From Clavelina lepadiformis (Eukaryota > Chordata > Ascidiacea > Aplousobranchia > Clavelinidae), in contig NC_135240.1 in assembly GCF_947623445.1 (NCBI RefSeq), positions 11,842,001-11,906,000 on the forward strand: 64,000 nt of DNA, read 5' to 3'. A program made the translations under genes and the position numbers. A model generated the notes under the pieces. It was not told the origin of the DNA. It did not search any database and was given only the letters and a program-made list of their open reading frames with translations. Every line of letters starts with the position of its first letter. Positions within the stretch are counted from its first letter, which is position 1. Of the stretch, positions 12,755 to 22,704 are shown piece after piece.

Positions 12755-14125
12755 TGAGTTCGTTATTACACTTGCCAATGAAACAGCAAATATCACACCA
12801 TGACATATACACCGTATAATACATGAAGTTGAAGTGTCAAGAAAATTCCGGTTTTGTAGATTACAGTAACATAACAGTTGTACAGTGCTTTCTTTATAAT
12901 ACACAAAAGTCCTTTTACATATAGTGAAAGCTTATTAACTTGATTTCACTTTAGTTGAATTCCTGGACAACTCCAAGCAAGTTTACCGGTTTCAGCAAAG
13001 AACTATTAAAATGCATGTAAGTGATTTATGATAAGTCAAAATTTTGGTTAAGTCCGAGTGTTTTGTCAGCACCAAAGCAAGAGCAGCATTAAAAAAGTCA
13101 TCATTAAATGTGATAGTAAAATATCAAATCAATGCTAATTGCTGCTCTTAAACTATTTTTTTCATCGTTGTGGTACAACTCTTACACTTTGATTAATTTT
13201 TTCAACTGTCTTCTTGTTAGCTTATTATAATTCTGTTAGATTGTAATTAATAGATGTTCTAATGGTAAATATAAGTAACTTCAGTAGTTAGAAGTCATTT
13301 GTATTTATATTCAATATCTCAAACATAATACAGTGCTTCCTCGATTAACCCGTCGCTCTATTTTGCTACAGCATTTCAAAATTAGGTGGCTTTTTAATTA
13401 GCCGTTGGACGAATCGTTTGAAACGAAACAGTGATGTATTGCAATAGTCAAGCGGGCAATTTCTTGCTAAAAACTTAACTTCTATCAGCTTTTATACAAT
13501 AGGCCTACCATAAATGTGTTGTGATTTCGTTTCGTATCGACTTAAATGTAACAATTCAATTATCCGTTTTTTTTTGCTTATCCCGTCACGTTTCTGAAAA
13601 AATTGTCCCAACTGGACCGGATAATCGAGGAAGCGCTGTGATACTTATAAGTCATCATTAAATGCACGCTGTATTACACATATTCAATGGTGCTAAGAAT
13701 GTGTTAAAAGCCCAAGTGTTAATTTTGTCAATTAGTTTTTTACTGCTTAGTTATTGTTTTCACATTAAGTTATTTATTTTCTGCCAAATTTCAAATAACT
13801 GAAATTGATTCATAAGTCCTGATCCCTTCAAGTTAATGAACTTTCACCGTAAAGATCATATTTACATGTAATAGATGTTAATGTTTTACAATACTTCTTT
13901 GAGATAAAACAATGTTTTACTGCATAGTTGATTGGAGGCAGTAAAACAATGGTGCTTTGTCTGAGTCTCATTTGTTGGTGTAATTATGATGCACTAATAA
14001 AGTATTCATGCAAAACCATAAGTCCCGAAGAATTCACACTTCAGTTTGGCTTTCAGGACTCTCTTAGACAACTGATATAAAAGTTATTCCACTTTCATAC
14101 AAATATTTTAAAGGCAATTTAAGTT
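12755..14125. other. Intergenic between ALG1 and SMARCD
   Basis: About 1.4 kb between two genes on the same (minus) strand; too wide for a tunicate-style operon junction. It contains the pogo-like MITE listed separately and presumably the SMARCD 3' UTR. Nothing else is recognised. Confidence 0.5.
13331..13638. mobile_element. pogo/Tigger-like MITE
   Basis: The termini are inverted repeats: CAGTGCTTCCTCGATTA at the left, and its near-complement TAATCGAGGAAGCGCTG at the right (one mismatch), 308 bp overall. 'CAGT..TTCCTCGATTA' is the kind of terminus seen on pogo/Tigger transposons. The left flank ends in TA, the expected target dinucleotide; the right flank begins TG, so the duplication is degraded or absent. 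There is no coding capacity. Confidence 0.7.
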
Positions 14126-15508
14126 TCACATGTTCGAGCTTTTAATGGCTTGTTCCAACTCCAAACGACGTTGTTGCACTTTGGAGTAAAAATATCTTGA
14201 CACAGCTTCCTGAGACCAGGGGGAGTAATAGTAATCTGCCAGCCTTTCCTCTTCTTTGTTCCCGGTTATGTCAGTCATGGTTTTAAGATCTCTAGTTTGA
14301 GACGAAATCCAATCAGAAATGAACTCCTGTGGACTTTCTGAGAATCCCAGATAGAATTCTTTCTGAATGCGGTGCTGCTTGATCGTTGCAACCGTATCAT
14401 GGATCCGACGTTCCAAGTCAGCTATATCCTGTTGACTAGACGATGATAAAAGAAATGAGCTCATTTGGGCTTTTAACGTATCATCCAATTCCACTTCAAT
14501 GTCATAGCAAGCCTGCTTTTTTGCTGAGTCCACACTTATAACGTGTTGAATAACAATAGGATCTGGAGGCTGGAGCAAAGGCTGCAATAATGTGGGGATC
14601 TCAGCGAATCTAATTCTTGGTCTTCCCAAAATCTGCTCCAAATATGGATCACAATTAATGAACTCTCGCTCATGGTCATCTTGTAACTTGTGAGTTTTAA
14701 TGTACTGCCATAGAGCTTGAATGATAACTGGACGAGACTGTGTATGGATTCCTAGAAGTCGAGCAAGGCGACCATCAAGCTTGAATTGGGGGGGCAAATA
14801 ATTGAGCATGAATAGCATAGTACAGCGAACATTTTTATCTCCATGACGCTTCACTTGGAACCCATCAGTTTCTTGGGTATTGGAAGTGCGATGCCATTCA
14901 ACTAAATGATTATCTGGGCCATATAAGTCTTTATCTAGCTCGATGACAAGGCTCTTGAAAAATGAAGAAAATTTGCGTTTTTGCTTCTGCCCTTCACGAC
15001 TACCATGTGCCGGATCATCTAGCAGCCTTCCTTCAACACGAAGTTCCCATGAAGCTTTTGCGCTATCGTCTTTGGGATCAGCATCAGATTTTGCAGGACA
15101 ATATTGGTTAGAAATGAATACCCTGAGTTTGCGCTTCACTTTTACTGGACGCTTAAGAGCTTCTTGTATATCAAGTCGTTTACGCATGATTGTAGAATCC
15201 AATTTTCGTTCAAATGAAAGTAGGTCCATGTATGCTTGAGATTCCGGCACGAGGTCTCTTACAGACTGTGGCAGAATTTTGTCAGAGAGTTTCTTTTTCT
15301 TCTGTATCGGCTGCTTACTTCTCATGTCACTTGATCCAGGAACAGGTGCAGCAGGTGAACCAGCATGAGATGTTGGCCGTTTCCTTGATGGATCCACAAC
15401 AGCACGAGATTGCATGTATGGTGATGGCACACCACCTGTTCTCACACGGCTACCATAATAAGGCGATGGCTGAGCATGGTACGGTGGTCTTGGTTGCTGA
15501 TTCATCAT
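14126..15508 (-). CDS. smarcd: SWI/SNF (BAF) complex subunit SMARCD / BAF60 homologue
   Basis: A single uninterrupted reading frame of 460 codons encodes the core BAF60 subunit, which links ATP-dependent chromatin remodelling complexes to transcription factors. After a Pro/Gly/Arg-rich N-terminus it has the BAF60 block [20 protein letters not shown], then the SWIB/MDM2 domain (roughly residues 235-315), including [19 protein letters not shown] and [19 protein letters not shown], and a conserved C-terminus ending [20 protein letters not shown]. Human paralogues are 483-515 aa and many-exon, so an intronless CDS is notable. A 3' splice site (tttttttgctag) sits 20 nt before the ATG, so there is a 5'-UTR intron or a trans-splice acceptor. 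That argues against a simple processed retrocopy. The start is the first ATG of ATGATG. One invertebrate gene probably stands for SMARCD1-3. Confidence 0.95.
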   Translation of the reverse strand: MMNQQPRPPYHAQPSPYYGSRVRTGGVPSPYMQSRAVVDPSRKRPTSHAGSPAAPVPGSSDMRSKQPIQKKKKLSDKILPQSVRDLVPESQAYMDLLSFERKLDSTIMRKRLDIQEALKRPVKVKRKLRVFISNQYCPAKSDADPKDDSAKASWELRVEGRLLDDPAHGSREGQKQKRKFSSFFKSLVIELDKDLYGPDNHLVEWHRTSNTQETDGFQVKRHGDKNVRCTMLFMLNYLPPQFKLDGRLARLLGIHTQSRPVIIQALWQYIKTHKLQDDHEREFINCDPYLEQILGRPRIRFAEIPTLLQPLLQPPDPIVIQHVISVDSAKKQACYDIEVELDDTLKAQMSSFLLSSSSQQDIADLERRIHDTVATIKQHRIQKEFYLGFSESPQEFISDWISSQTRDLKTMTDITGNKEEERLADYYYSPWSQEAVSRYFYSKVQQRRLELEQAIKSSNM

Positions 15509-15522
15509 AATGAAAATGGCAT
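15505..15522 (-). promoter_or_regulatory. Five-codon upstream ORF overlapping the SMARCD start codon
   Basis: The leader exon (from 15528) contains ATG CCA TTT TCA TTA TGA on the minus strand. Its stop codon overlaps the SMARCD start as ATGA, so any ribosome using the uORF terminates exactly on the main start codon. This geometry suits termination-reinitiation or start-codon attenuation. A functional role is inferred, not shown. Confidence 0.5.
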
Positions 15523-15527
15523 AGATT

Positions 15528-15541
15528 CCTAGCAAAAAAAC
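15528..15541 (-). promoter_or_regulatory. 3' splice site (cis or spliced-leader acceptor) before SMARCD
   Basis: On the minus strand a T-rich tract followed by gctag immediately precedes GAATCTATG. It is the only good acceptor just upstream of the start. The donor was not identified, and tunicates use spliced-leader trans-splicing, so either kind of splicing would explain it. Confidence 0.6.
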
Positions 15542-17101
15542 TAATAAAACCAGACTACAATTAAATATACAAAATTATGCAGTCTACAACATAGCTGCCT
15601 AAGAGAAAAAGTATGCAAATTATGTCGGAAATTTTAAATAACTTTCAGGTGAGATTAACCATGCTTAACCAGCAGCTCATTAAATTACAGATGTTTGTTG
15701 TTATTAACACATTATAACCTAGAAGTGCAGCCAACCAGTGCTGTAAGCCTGTAACCAAGTCATTTTTTTAAGACTCGATGCAAGTCAAGTCGAGTCAAAT
15801 TACTAATTGGATCAAGTCAAGTTAAAATATAATGCAAGTCAAATCAAGTCATATCATTGGCTATACCTTTAACCGACCGTTAGCAACGAAATCAAACGTC
15901 TATAATTCAGTTTGTAAATAAATTAACAACTAGGATTTAATGACTTGCATCAAGTTACTTTCAAAGATTCGAGTCAAGTGAAGACATTTCATTAAGAAAA
16001 ATCTGGCAAAGAAGAATTGACCAAAAGAGACCACAGTCCTGAAACAATCTTCTGACCGGTTTTGCCGAAATGGTTTTCGTAAGCATGTTCTTTGTTGTGC
16101 TATAACTTAAACAGCTAGCATTGTAATTTTTGCTCCGCACTAGCACAGATGGAAAAAAGCATTCCATGTCAATTCAAACCTGAAGGGCTATTAATAAAAC
16201 TCAGCGATTCTGATTTGACAGAAAAACTTAAATGTTATTTTTTTTCATTGCACCATAACTAAAGGAAATGAATCATACATCATAGTTACCATGAGACAAG
16301 CACTGTCAGTTGCTGAGTTAATTAACTGTTTTAAAACAAACAGATTGCTAAGTTAACAAACAAATGGAAAAATATTTGCAAATGTTGAAAAAACTATACT
16401 TTTATCTTTTATAATAATAATAACCAGCATGGTTTCCCGAATTTAGTACACAAATGTGTTGTGTTTTTTAGCCTATGATACATGATCAACAAACATTAGT
16501 ATTTTGAAAACAAAGTTAGTTAGTGAATTGGTGACAGTCTACTTGACGAACAATCTTATTACACCTTTTAGGCAAAACAAAATGTCAATGGTTGCATTGA
16601 ATCAAGCATCTATCAAAAGGTCTTTTTTAGCCGATGTAGCACTCTTGCAAGTGATTTAATAAGCGTGTTACGTAACAACATGTACTACATACTAAATTAA
16701 ATGACTATTCCACATTTCATATTAACAATAGGATCTCTAAAATACATCTTATTCTTAAGTTCTTGCGCACAGTTGTGAAATCAGGCTCCAGAGTGAAACC
16801 CACTAATGGGACCACATAGCTAATACGACCATTTGACTCTCACAGATGGTCGACTTATTGAGCTCTTCGTCTATGAGTTGAATCCCGGGGATGTGCTAAA
16901 TCGAATCTTTTATTTTCGAATGAAGTAAAAACATCAATTGCAAAACGATTTAAGATTTTGTTTGTATGATTGACCAGGACTGGGCTGAGTCAAGTCTAAG
17001 TATTCAATTGGGTATTAAATCATTTGCGTTACTCGGACGAGTATACCAATACTCGGTGTTGCCATTGTAACTGGAATCGCTGTGATCGGCTTCTACTAGA
17101 G
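15536..17101. other. Repeat-rich intergenic DNA
   Basis: No gene recognised. About 15770-15975 is packed with the words AAGTCAAGTC/GAGTCAAG; a similar AAGTC-rich stretch occurs at 30230-30510, suggesting a dispersed repeat. The sequence from 15738 (CAGTGCTGTAA...) resembles the left end of some hAT MITEs, but no matching right end was found. Around 16790-16930, 'gagttgaatcccgggg' recalls a tRNA box B and may mark an old SINE. Confidence 0.4.
16157..16222 (-). repeat. Dispersed repeat, inverted copy of 18696-18775
   Basis: The reverse complement reads TCAGAATCGCTGAGTTTTAT followed by a tract ending in TTCAGG-TTGAATTGAC. This matches 18696-18775 in the opposite orientation at roughly three-quarters identity by eye. 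The pair encloses about 2.5 kb and could be ends of a larger element or two separate insertions. Confidence 0.5.
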
Positions 17102-17401
17102 CAGTGGTTCCCAATTGCCGGTCCACAAAGTATCTTACTTTCTCCCAAGCTAGTTTTAATATGGAATCATAAGTATTGCAAAGTTGTTACTACCTGAAAA
17201 ACTCATTTAACGCCTGGCTGATTCACAGCAGTAAAAGTGGCGTATCTGGCCTTTGTTGATACCGCACACGCAACGACAACTTTGGTTAACAAAAAGGTTA
17301 GAAATATCTGTTCTATTCACTACGATCTTTTGGTGCGGGTCTGAGAACATTTTTTAAAAATCTTTACGGGTCCTCTGGTGTAGAAAGGTTGGGAACCACT
17401 G
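17102..17401. mobile_element. hAT-type MITE
   Basis: The termini CAGTGGTTCCCAA (17102) and TTGGGAACCACTG (ending 17401) are exact inverted complements, 300 bp apart. CAGTGGTTCCCAA is a typical hAT terminal inverted repeat. The flanking octamers are tactagag and tactaagt, sharing TACTA, consistent with a worn 8-bp target duplication. There is no coding capacity. Confidence 0.8.
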
Positions 17402-17409
17402 TACTAAGT

Positions 17410-19283
17410 TACTAAGTATAAGTACGAGTACTGGATAGTGTAATAATGCCTGTTATTAGTTTTGATTTAATGGCAAGAGTTAAGCTTGTAAATGTTCGAT
17501 TCATTCGTTTGTCGATGTAGCTAAAGAAAAGCGATTACAAAGTTCTAAAGGAGAATGTTTTGTCGTGTCAGAAATGTTTTAGTTGTTGAAAATGACCCAT
17601 TATACGTCGAGTAATTGTAAAAATTTCAGGCAAATTTTAGTGCTGGTTTTGCAAGCGTGCGTGTGCTTTTTTCCCGCTTCTCGAATGGATTATACATTAG
17701 TTTTTACTTTTTTGTTGAATGGTCGTTTAGCAGTCAGTAAGTTGTCCAGGGGGGCTTTATCGGAAAAAATTTTGGGAAACACTGGTATAATTAGCACAAT
17801 TGTGTGCAAAATCCGTTTGGACACTTCTGCGAAGACCATGGCAAGCCGCCATCATTCAAGAGTCTATGCAGTTTATCACCAAGGTTTTTACGTGAAGGTG
17901 ACTATCTGACTTGGCGGTAATAACTTTTAGAGTGAAGTGCTATGTGCGCAAAACAAAGCTTTACTGTTTTTGTACGAATGCTTTACTTAAAATAACCAAA
18001 ACGTAAGTGGTTTTTATTGTTTTTTAAACATGAACGTATTAATTTTGAATAAGCAATGATTAACAATTAGGCAAACGATTGTGCTTGATATAAGTAGTAC
18101 AATAGCAGTACAGTACTATACTTCATTAAAAATATTTTTACTAGATATAATATTTTCCTATCAGTTAAGAATAAACGATAAGATAAATGATAAAAAGTGC
18201 ATTATGATAAGCTAGTACGGCTAGTATAACAAAAACGCAAGAGCCAAAATACAGTAGGTGGAAGGAGTTTAACAGAATAAAAGGTTAAAATAAAAAGCTT
18301 TTTATAAAAACGTTAAAATGATTTCAAAGGTCAACATTCATGCCCACAATGAAGCCATAAAAATTTTGCAATCACACCGTAGTTTAGTTTACTGTAAGCA
18401 GGCTATGACGGGCTGCTTGTGACATGTAGTTAATGTAAGCAATTTCCTTATTGTGTCACACCAAAATGCATTGTGATGTCATATGCGAGTACTCATTACT
18501 CGATCGAGGAATGACCAGTGGACATTCAGACTCAAAGAGTCCGAGTAATTTGATTTTCATCCCAAATCTATTACCGACAGTGAATCTAGTTAAATGGCTG
18601 CAAGAAATGGTAGTTTGAATAAGTGAAAGACAGATTTATTTGCTTGTTCACCAACAAAATGGCAAGTTTAAGCAAGCAAAAAACGTAAAAAGTCTTTGTG
18701 TCAAATCTGAATCGCTGAGTTTTATTAACAATCGTTCAGGGTTGAAACGACTGTGAATTGAATTGACCAATCACTGCAAAAAATTAAAAGATGTACGGTT
18801 GACCCTTTTTACTGGTATTGTAGCGTATCAGAATTTTTATCCTTAAGCTGGAAAACGTCTTAGGCCTGGTTATTAAGCTTTTCATTTTTCAAGTTCTTTC
18901 GTCTCTGACATTGAAGACGAAAAATAAAATGAATGAATAAATGAGTTTGTTCCGATCAAACATATTTTTATTTATTTTTTAAAATTTACTTTTGTCAAAT
19001 TGTTTGAAATTAGAAATTTCCTCCAGAACTACTGAACATAACTCACAGAAACAAGTATCACTCATACCTAATTTGAGTGTTATTGGGTAGCCCAAGGAGG
19101 CCTACCCATTCCGCAAACCAACGTAATCGCTACAGTTTGAAACCATACTAGGCCTATCCTAAAACATATGTTTTAGTATATCATGGTGAATCCATGAAAT
19201 AGGTTAGTCAATTTGTTTACTTTTTCGTTTTGCAGCGTCCTGCGTCTATTTCACCAGCAGCCGGTTAATGAATTTGGAAAAAG
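17410..19283. other. Gene-free stretch
   Basis: No gene recognised. The open frame at 17583-17909 (108 codons) has no recognisable family and no supporting splice context. A copy of the dispersed repeat occurs at 18696-18775. Confidence 0.4.
18696..18775 (+). repeat. Dispersed repeat, partner of 16157-16222
   Basis: It contains GTCAAATCTGAATCGCTGAG followed by TTTTATTAAC, matching the reverse complement of the upstream copy. Function and family are unknown. Confidence 0.5.
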
Positions 19284-19348
19284 CTACTTCGGTAAACGGC
19301 GGCCAGTGAAGTAGACACTTATTCTACTGGCGCCGTTTACCGAAGTAG
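19284..19348. repeat. Long hairpin (ctacttcggtaaacggc) in a dispersed repeat
   Basis: The left arm 19284-19307 starts ctacttcggtaaacggc, and the right arm 19326-19348 is its reverse complement apart from one bulged base. The loop is about 18 nt. The words 'gtaaacggc' and 'agtagacacttatt' recur nearby (about 19820 and 20030-20080), and a diverged relative lies at 54812-54900. This looks like part of a repeat family or foldback element rather than a single RNA gene. Confidence 0.6.
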
Positions 19349-20652
19349 GAAAATACGAATACGATAAACGGCAATTACGTTAGCCAGTGAATTGAAATGC
19401 ACGCTAATTTCAACTTAGAACCACGTATTAATTTGTCCAAATTGTAAATTAACCTAAAACTAATCCCCTCTGACCCAAACTCTTACTTCTCTTGATTAAA
19501 TTACTAAGCTAGCCTGCGAATTGAAATACTGTATACACTATTTTCAACTAAAAATCACATTTTTTTCCAAATCTAAATTAATTTAAAAGTAATCCCCTCC
19601 GATTCAAACTCTCACCTCTCATGACTAAGCTTAAATTAAATTAAAAATAAATTTCAACGAAAAAAAAATAATAAAAATCAGCAAGAACCGAAACCGAGAC
19701 TTCTGGCATACGTGCCTAAAAAAGACGCCACCATCATCCCTTCTTGTCCCCGTATAAAAAGAGAGTAATAAACCTATTAGCAAAAATCTGCCCGTCACCG
19801 TATTGTGATTCTGCAACTTTGGTGAACGGCCCCAGTGAAATAGTCACTTCGTTTTTGTTTTTCGGCTACTCCACGACTAGAAATGTAGGCTACTTGGGTA
19901 TCCATAATAGTTGAGGTAAATTTAATACAATCTCCAGTTACCTAAGATTTAATTTTCTAATAACGTTACTGGGAAAAAAGTTTTTCCCGGTTACGCTGAT
20001 TATGAATTTCAACTTCGTGAGACGGCTGACGGTAACCGAAGTGGTAAAGCAGAACTTGTGTAAACGAGAAACGGTTACCGAATGCTTATTTTCTCAAGGT
20101 ATGTAGCCGAAAAATGATTACTCTAGTGCGATTTTTGAACTACGGTGAAATAGGCCTAGTCACTCTCAAAACAATTCGGGTTGCACGTTGATGAATCTCC
20201 TGCGTGCTTGGCAGGTGCCACACGTTTACCATTTATCGTAGTCTTAGTGGAAATTGTGGCAGCTGTACGCAGGACTTCAGGAGGTTCATCAACGTCCACG
20301 ACAAAGTTTTTTAACTTCATGCCGATTTATAATAAACAAACAAAAGCTGTTTATTTAAACGCGAATTTATAATAAATAAACAAAGAATTACGGATTCAGC
20401 GCACGCCATCACGCTAAAATTTGTGTCTTTGCATGCACGATTTCTCGTCAGAGAAGAGTTTTTGCACGATATAAACTAGTCGATTATTATTATTTGTCAT
20501 CGCTCGAACCCCGAGCTAACCATTGGGCAAGTTTTGATAGACACACACGTTTTTTATTTGTTTCCTTGAATCGTATTGCCCGAAGTTAGAACCAGTCATC
20601 TAGAGTTCTAGAGCCTAGACTACAGATTATGGCATGGTGTGATAATCTTTAT
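19349..20652. other. Gene-free, repeat-derived sequence
   Basis: It contains further degenerate copies of the 'ggtaaccgaagtggta' motif related to the hairpin at 19284. No exon with supporting splice sites was found; the frame at 20181-20372 is short and unrecognised. Confidence 0.4.
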
Positions 20653-20940
20653 CCTCAGACTGTGGAAAGTCATTTCACGACTTAAACCCGGTGATAATTC
20701 CTCATCACTCAAGTCCCGGTTACTGAGCTGGACTTTGTGCAAGTTTCGATAGTCACAAATTTTTTATTTTGGTTTTTAGATTTTTTATATAGGTTTACCT
20801 AAACTTGGAACTGTCCATCAGGTCCACTGAACAGGAGCAAGCATCGTTAATACCTTGTCCAAGGACATCACAACGGAAGTGCCACTAAGTACCAAACACG
20901 GGCCGCATCATAGCGATTTGGGAGTCCAGCGATAAAAGCA
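20653..20940 (-). mobile_element. tRNA-derived SINE, copy 1 (minus orientation)
   Basis: It matches the copies at 29268-29530 and 44807-45135 along their length. On the plus strand it begins cctcagactgtggaaagtc, continues through cacgacttaaacccggtgat, and ends with the block 'ggtccactgaacaggagcaagc' to 'ttgtccaaggacatcac' (split by short gaps). The tRNA-like head lies at the high-coordinate end and is the most decayed part of this copy. Confidence 0.7.
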
Positions 20941-20971
20941 TACTAATAGGGATGTAGGCTACTGCCTAGGA

Positions 20972-21171
20972 CAGGGGTGGGAAAACTTGTTCAATGAAAA
21001 AGTCACTTGCGGAAAACTGCAAACACCAGCTAGCAGTAAAATCAATAGTGTCAATACAAATATGGTAAACAATGCATGGATAATTATAAGTAATGAACAA
21101 TAATGGATATTACTATTCAGCTAGAAGAGCCACTAAAACAAGGTCGGTGAGCCGCAGTTTGCCCACCTTTG
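20972..21171. mobile_element. hAT-type MITE, 200 bp
   Basis: It begins CAGGGGTGGGAAAACTT and ends AGTTTGCCCACCTTTG, approximate inverted complements of the kind seen in the 'CAGGGGTGG' hAT group. The flanking octamers gcctagga and gtatagga match at six of eight positions, so a slightly mutated target duplication is likely. It belongs with the better-preserved element at 23430-23940. Confidence 0.75.
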
Positions 21172-21179
21172 GTATAGGA

Positions 21180-22704
21180 CAATAATTAGTCAGTGTAAGC
21201 TACAATAAAATTGCCTTGAGAACCATGACATAGAGGTGTAGCCTCAAAAGTCGTAAACTTTACTCGCCAATCCGCTCCATGACAAGAACAACAATTTAAT
21301 TATAGGTCCAATGTAAGGGAACTGGCGTAATGGTAAAGTATTTTTCATTTGATAATATTTGCAGTTTTACCAGAAATTAAATTATTTAATAACGTGGAAA
21401 TATTCAACGGCAATTACCACAACGCGCCAAAATTTATGCGCCTTGAATGTGGCGTGTGAAGTTTTAATACTATGGTTCGTAAAGTAATTGGCATAATGCT
21501 AAAGTATTGTTTTAGTATTTGCAGCAAAGTATTTTTGTAACTTTTACGGTGGTTTTATCAGTAATAAATTATTTAATAAGGAATTGGACATATTTCAACG
21601 AGTTTCCACAACGCGCCAAATATTTATGCGCCTATGTCGTATGAATGTGGCGGATAAGGACTAAGGTCACACGTCATAGGCGCATAATTTAATTCGCACA
21701 ATACTAATATTATTTATTTGGTAACTTATCCGTTGTTATTAAAAACTGATTGTTTAATGTAGGATCGGCAATATTCCGACGCAGCTAACATAACACGCCA
21801 AATGTATGCATGCGCGGTGGCATGATGGGTAAACTTCAATTGATAGAAGTTGAATTTGTTACACAACCCCAAAGTTACATTTTGCGACCCCGTTTGGGAA
21901 GCCCTGGTCTAGTTTATAGTGTGTTACAGTATGGTTTAATAGTCTGGGACTGGGGATCTGCACCAGACAGGCAGACACTAATTTAAAACCTTTAGATATA
22001 TCACTCAACAAAATAGCAAGACTAATTAACCTTTAGTAATAAATATGCTAAATTAAAAAACTCTATGTTCAAAATGATATCCTAAATATTTCCCGAACCT
22101 ATCAATTACGGACAGGTAAATTCATGCATAAGCATAACTACTATACCAAATCCCTTCCCCATTTTTCAGCAATTGTTTTTGTGAAATACAAACAGTACAT
22201 AACTACAACACCAGGTCATTTTTGCGCCGTAATAGAACAGAGAAAGAAAGAAAGACCTTAATATTTAGCGGTGCCAATTTTTGAAAAAAATTATCAAATA
22301 ACTTGAAAAAACTAAATCAATGCAACTAATGCTCTAAACATTTGAGATCTAAATTGCTGCAGAGCAAGTGCTGTTGAAGTGAATGTTCTTATAACATGTG
22401 TTATGTATTTATTTGTTCCATTTATTATTGTAGCCTAACATTTATTTTTTGCCTGTAGGATAGCCTTACTTTTATTTGATTTGTTATAGAATTTGAGGGC
22501 TGGGGCGGTAGACGTCGATTACCACAAGTTCTTTTGCCGTCCCATGCCAAGCTACTGTTAATTTCTGTAACGTATCTATTATTATTTGGCAAAAATAATT
22601 TTCTCTCTTTCCGTGCAACCCTTTAGGTGAGCTGTTAAATGTGCATAGCCTGTGAATTGCTACTTTCACTGATAAGGTCTCTAATGGTATATATATAAGT
22701 TGAA
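21180..22704. other. Gene-free stretch upstream of USE1
   Basis: No gene recognised. The words 'caacgcgccaaa...tatgcgcc' recur at about 21420, 21605 and 21790 (two to three diverged copies of a ~190-bp unit), suggesting an old tandem or dispersed repeat. The USE1 promoter and leader presumably lie at the right end. Confidence 0.45.

Noticed and set aside
14126..15508. SMARCD as a processed pseudogene
   Set aside because: The frame is fully intact, family motifs are conserved throughout, and a splice acceptor lies just upstream. No poly(A) tract or flanking duplication was seen.
15738..15975. Complete hAT element starting CAGTGCTGTAA
   Set aside because: The left end looks plausible, but no matching inverted right end or target duplication could be located.
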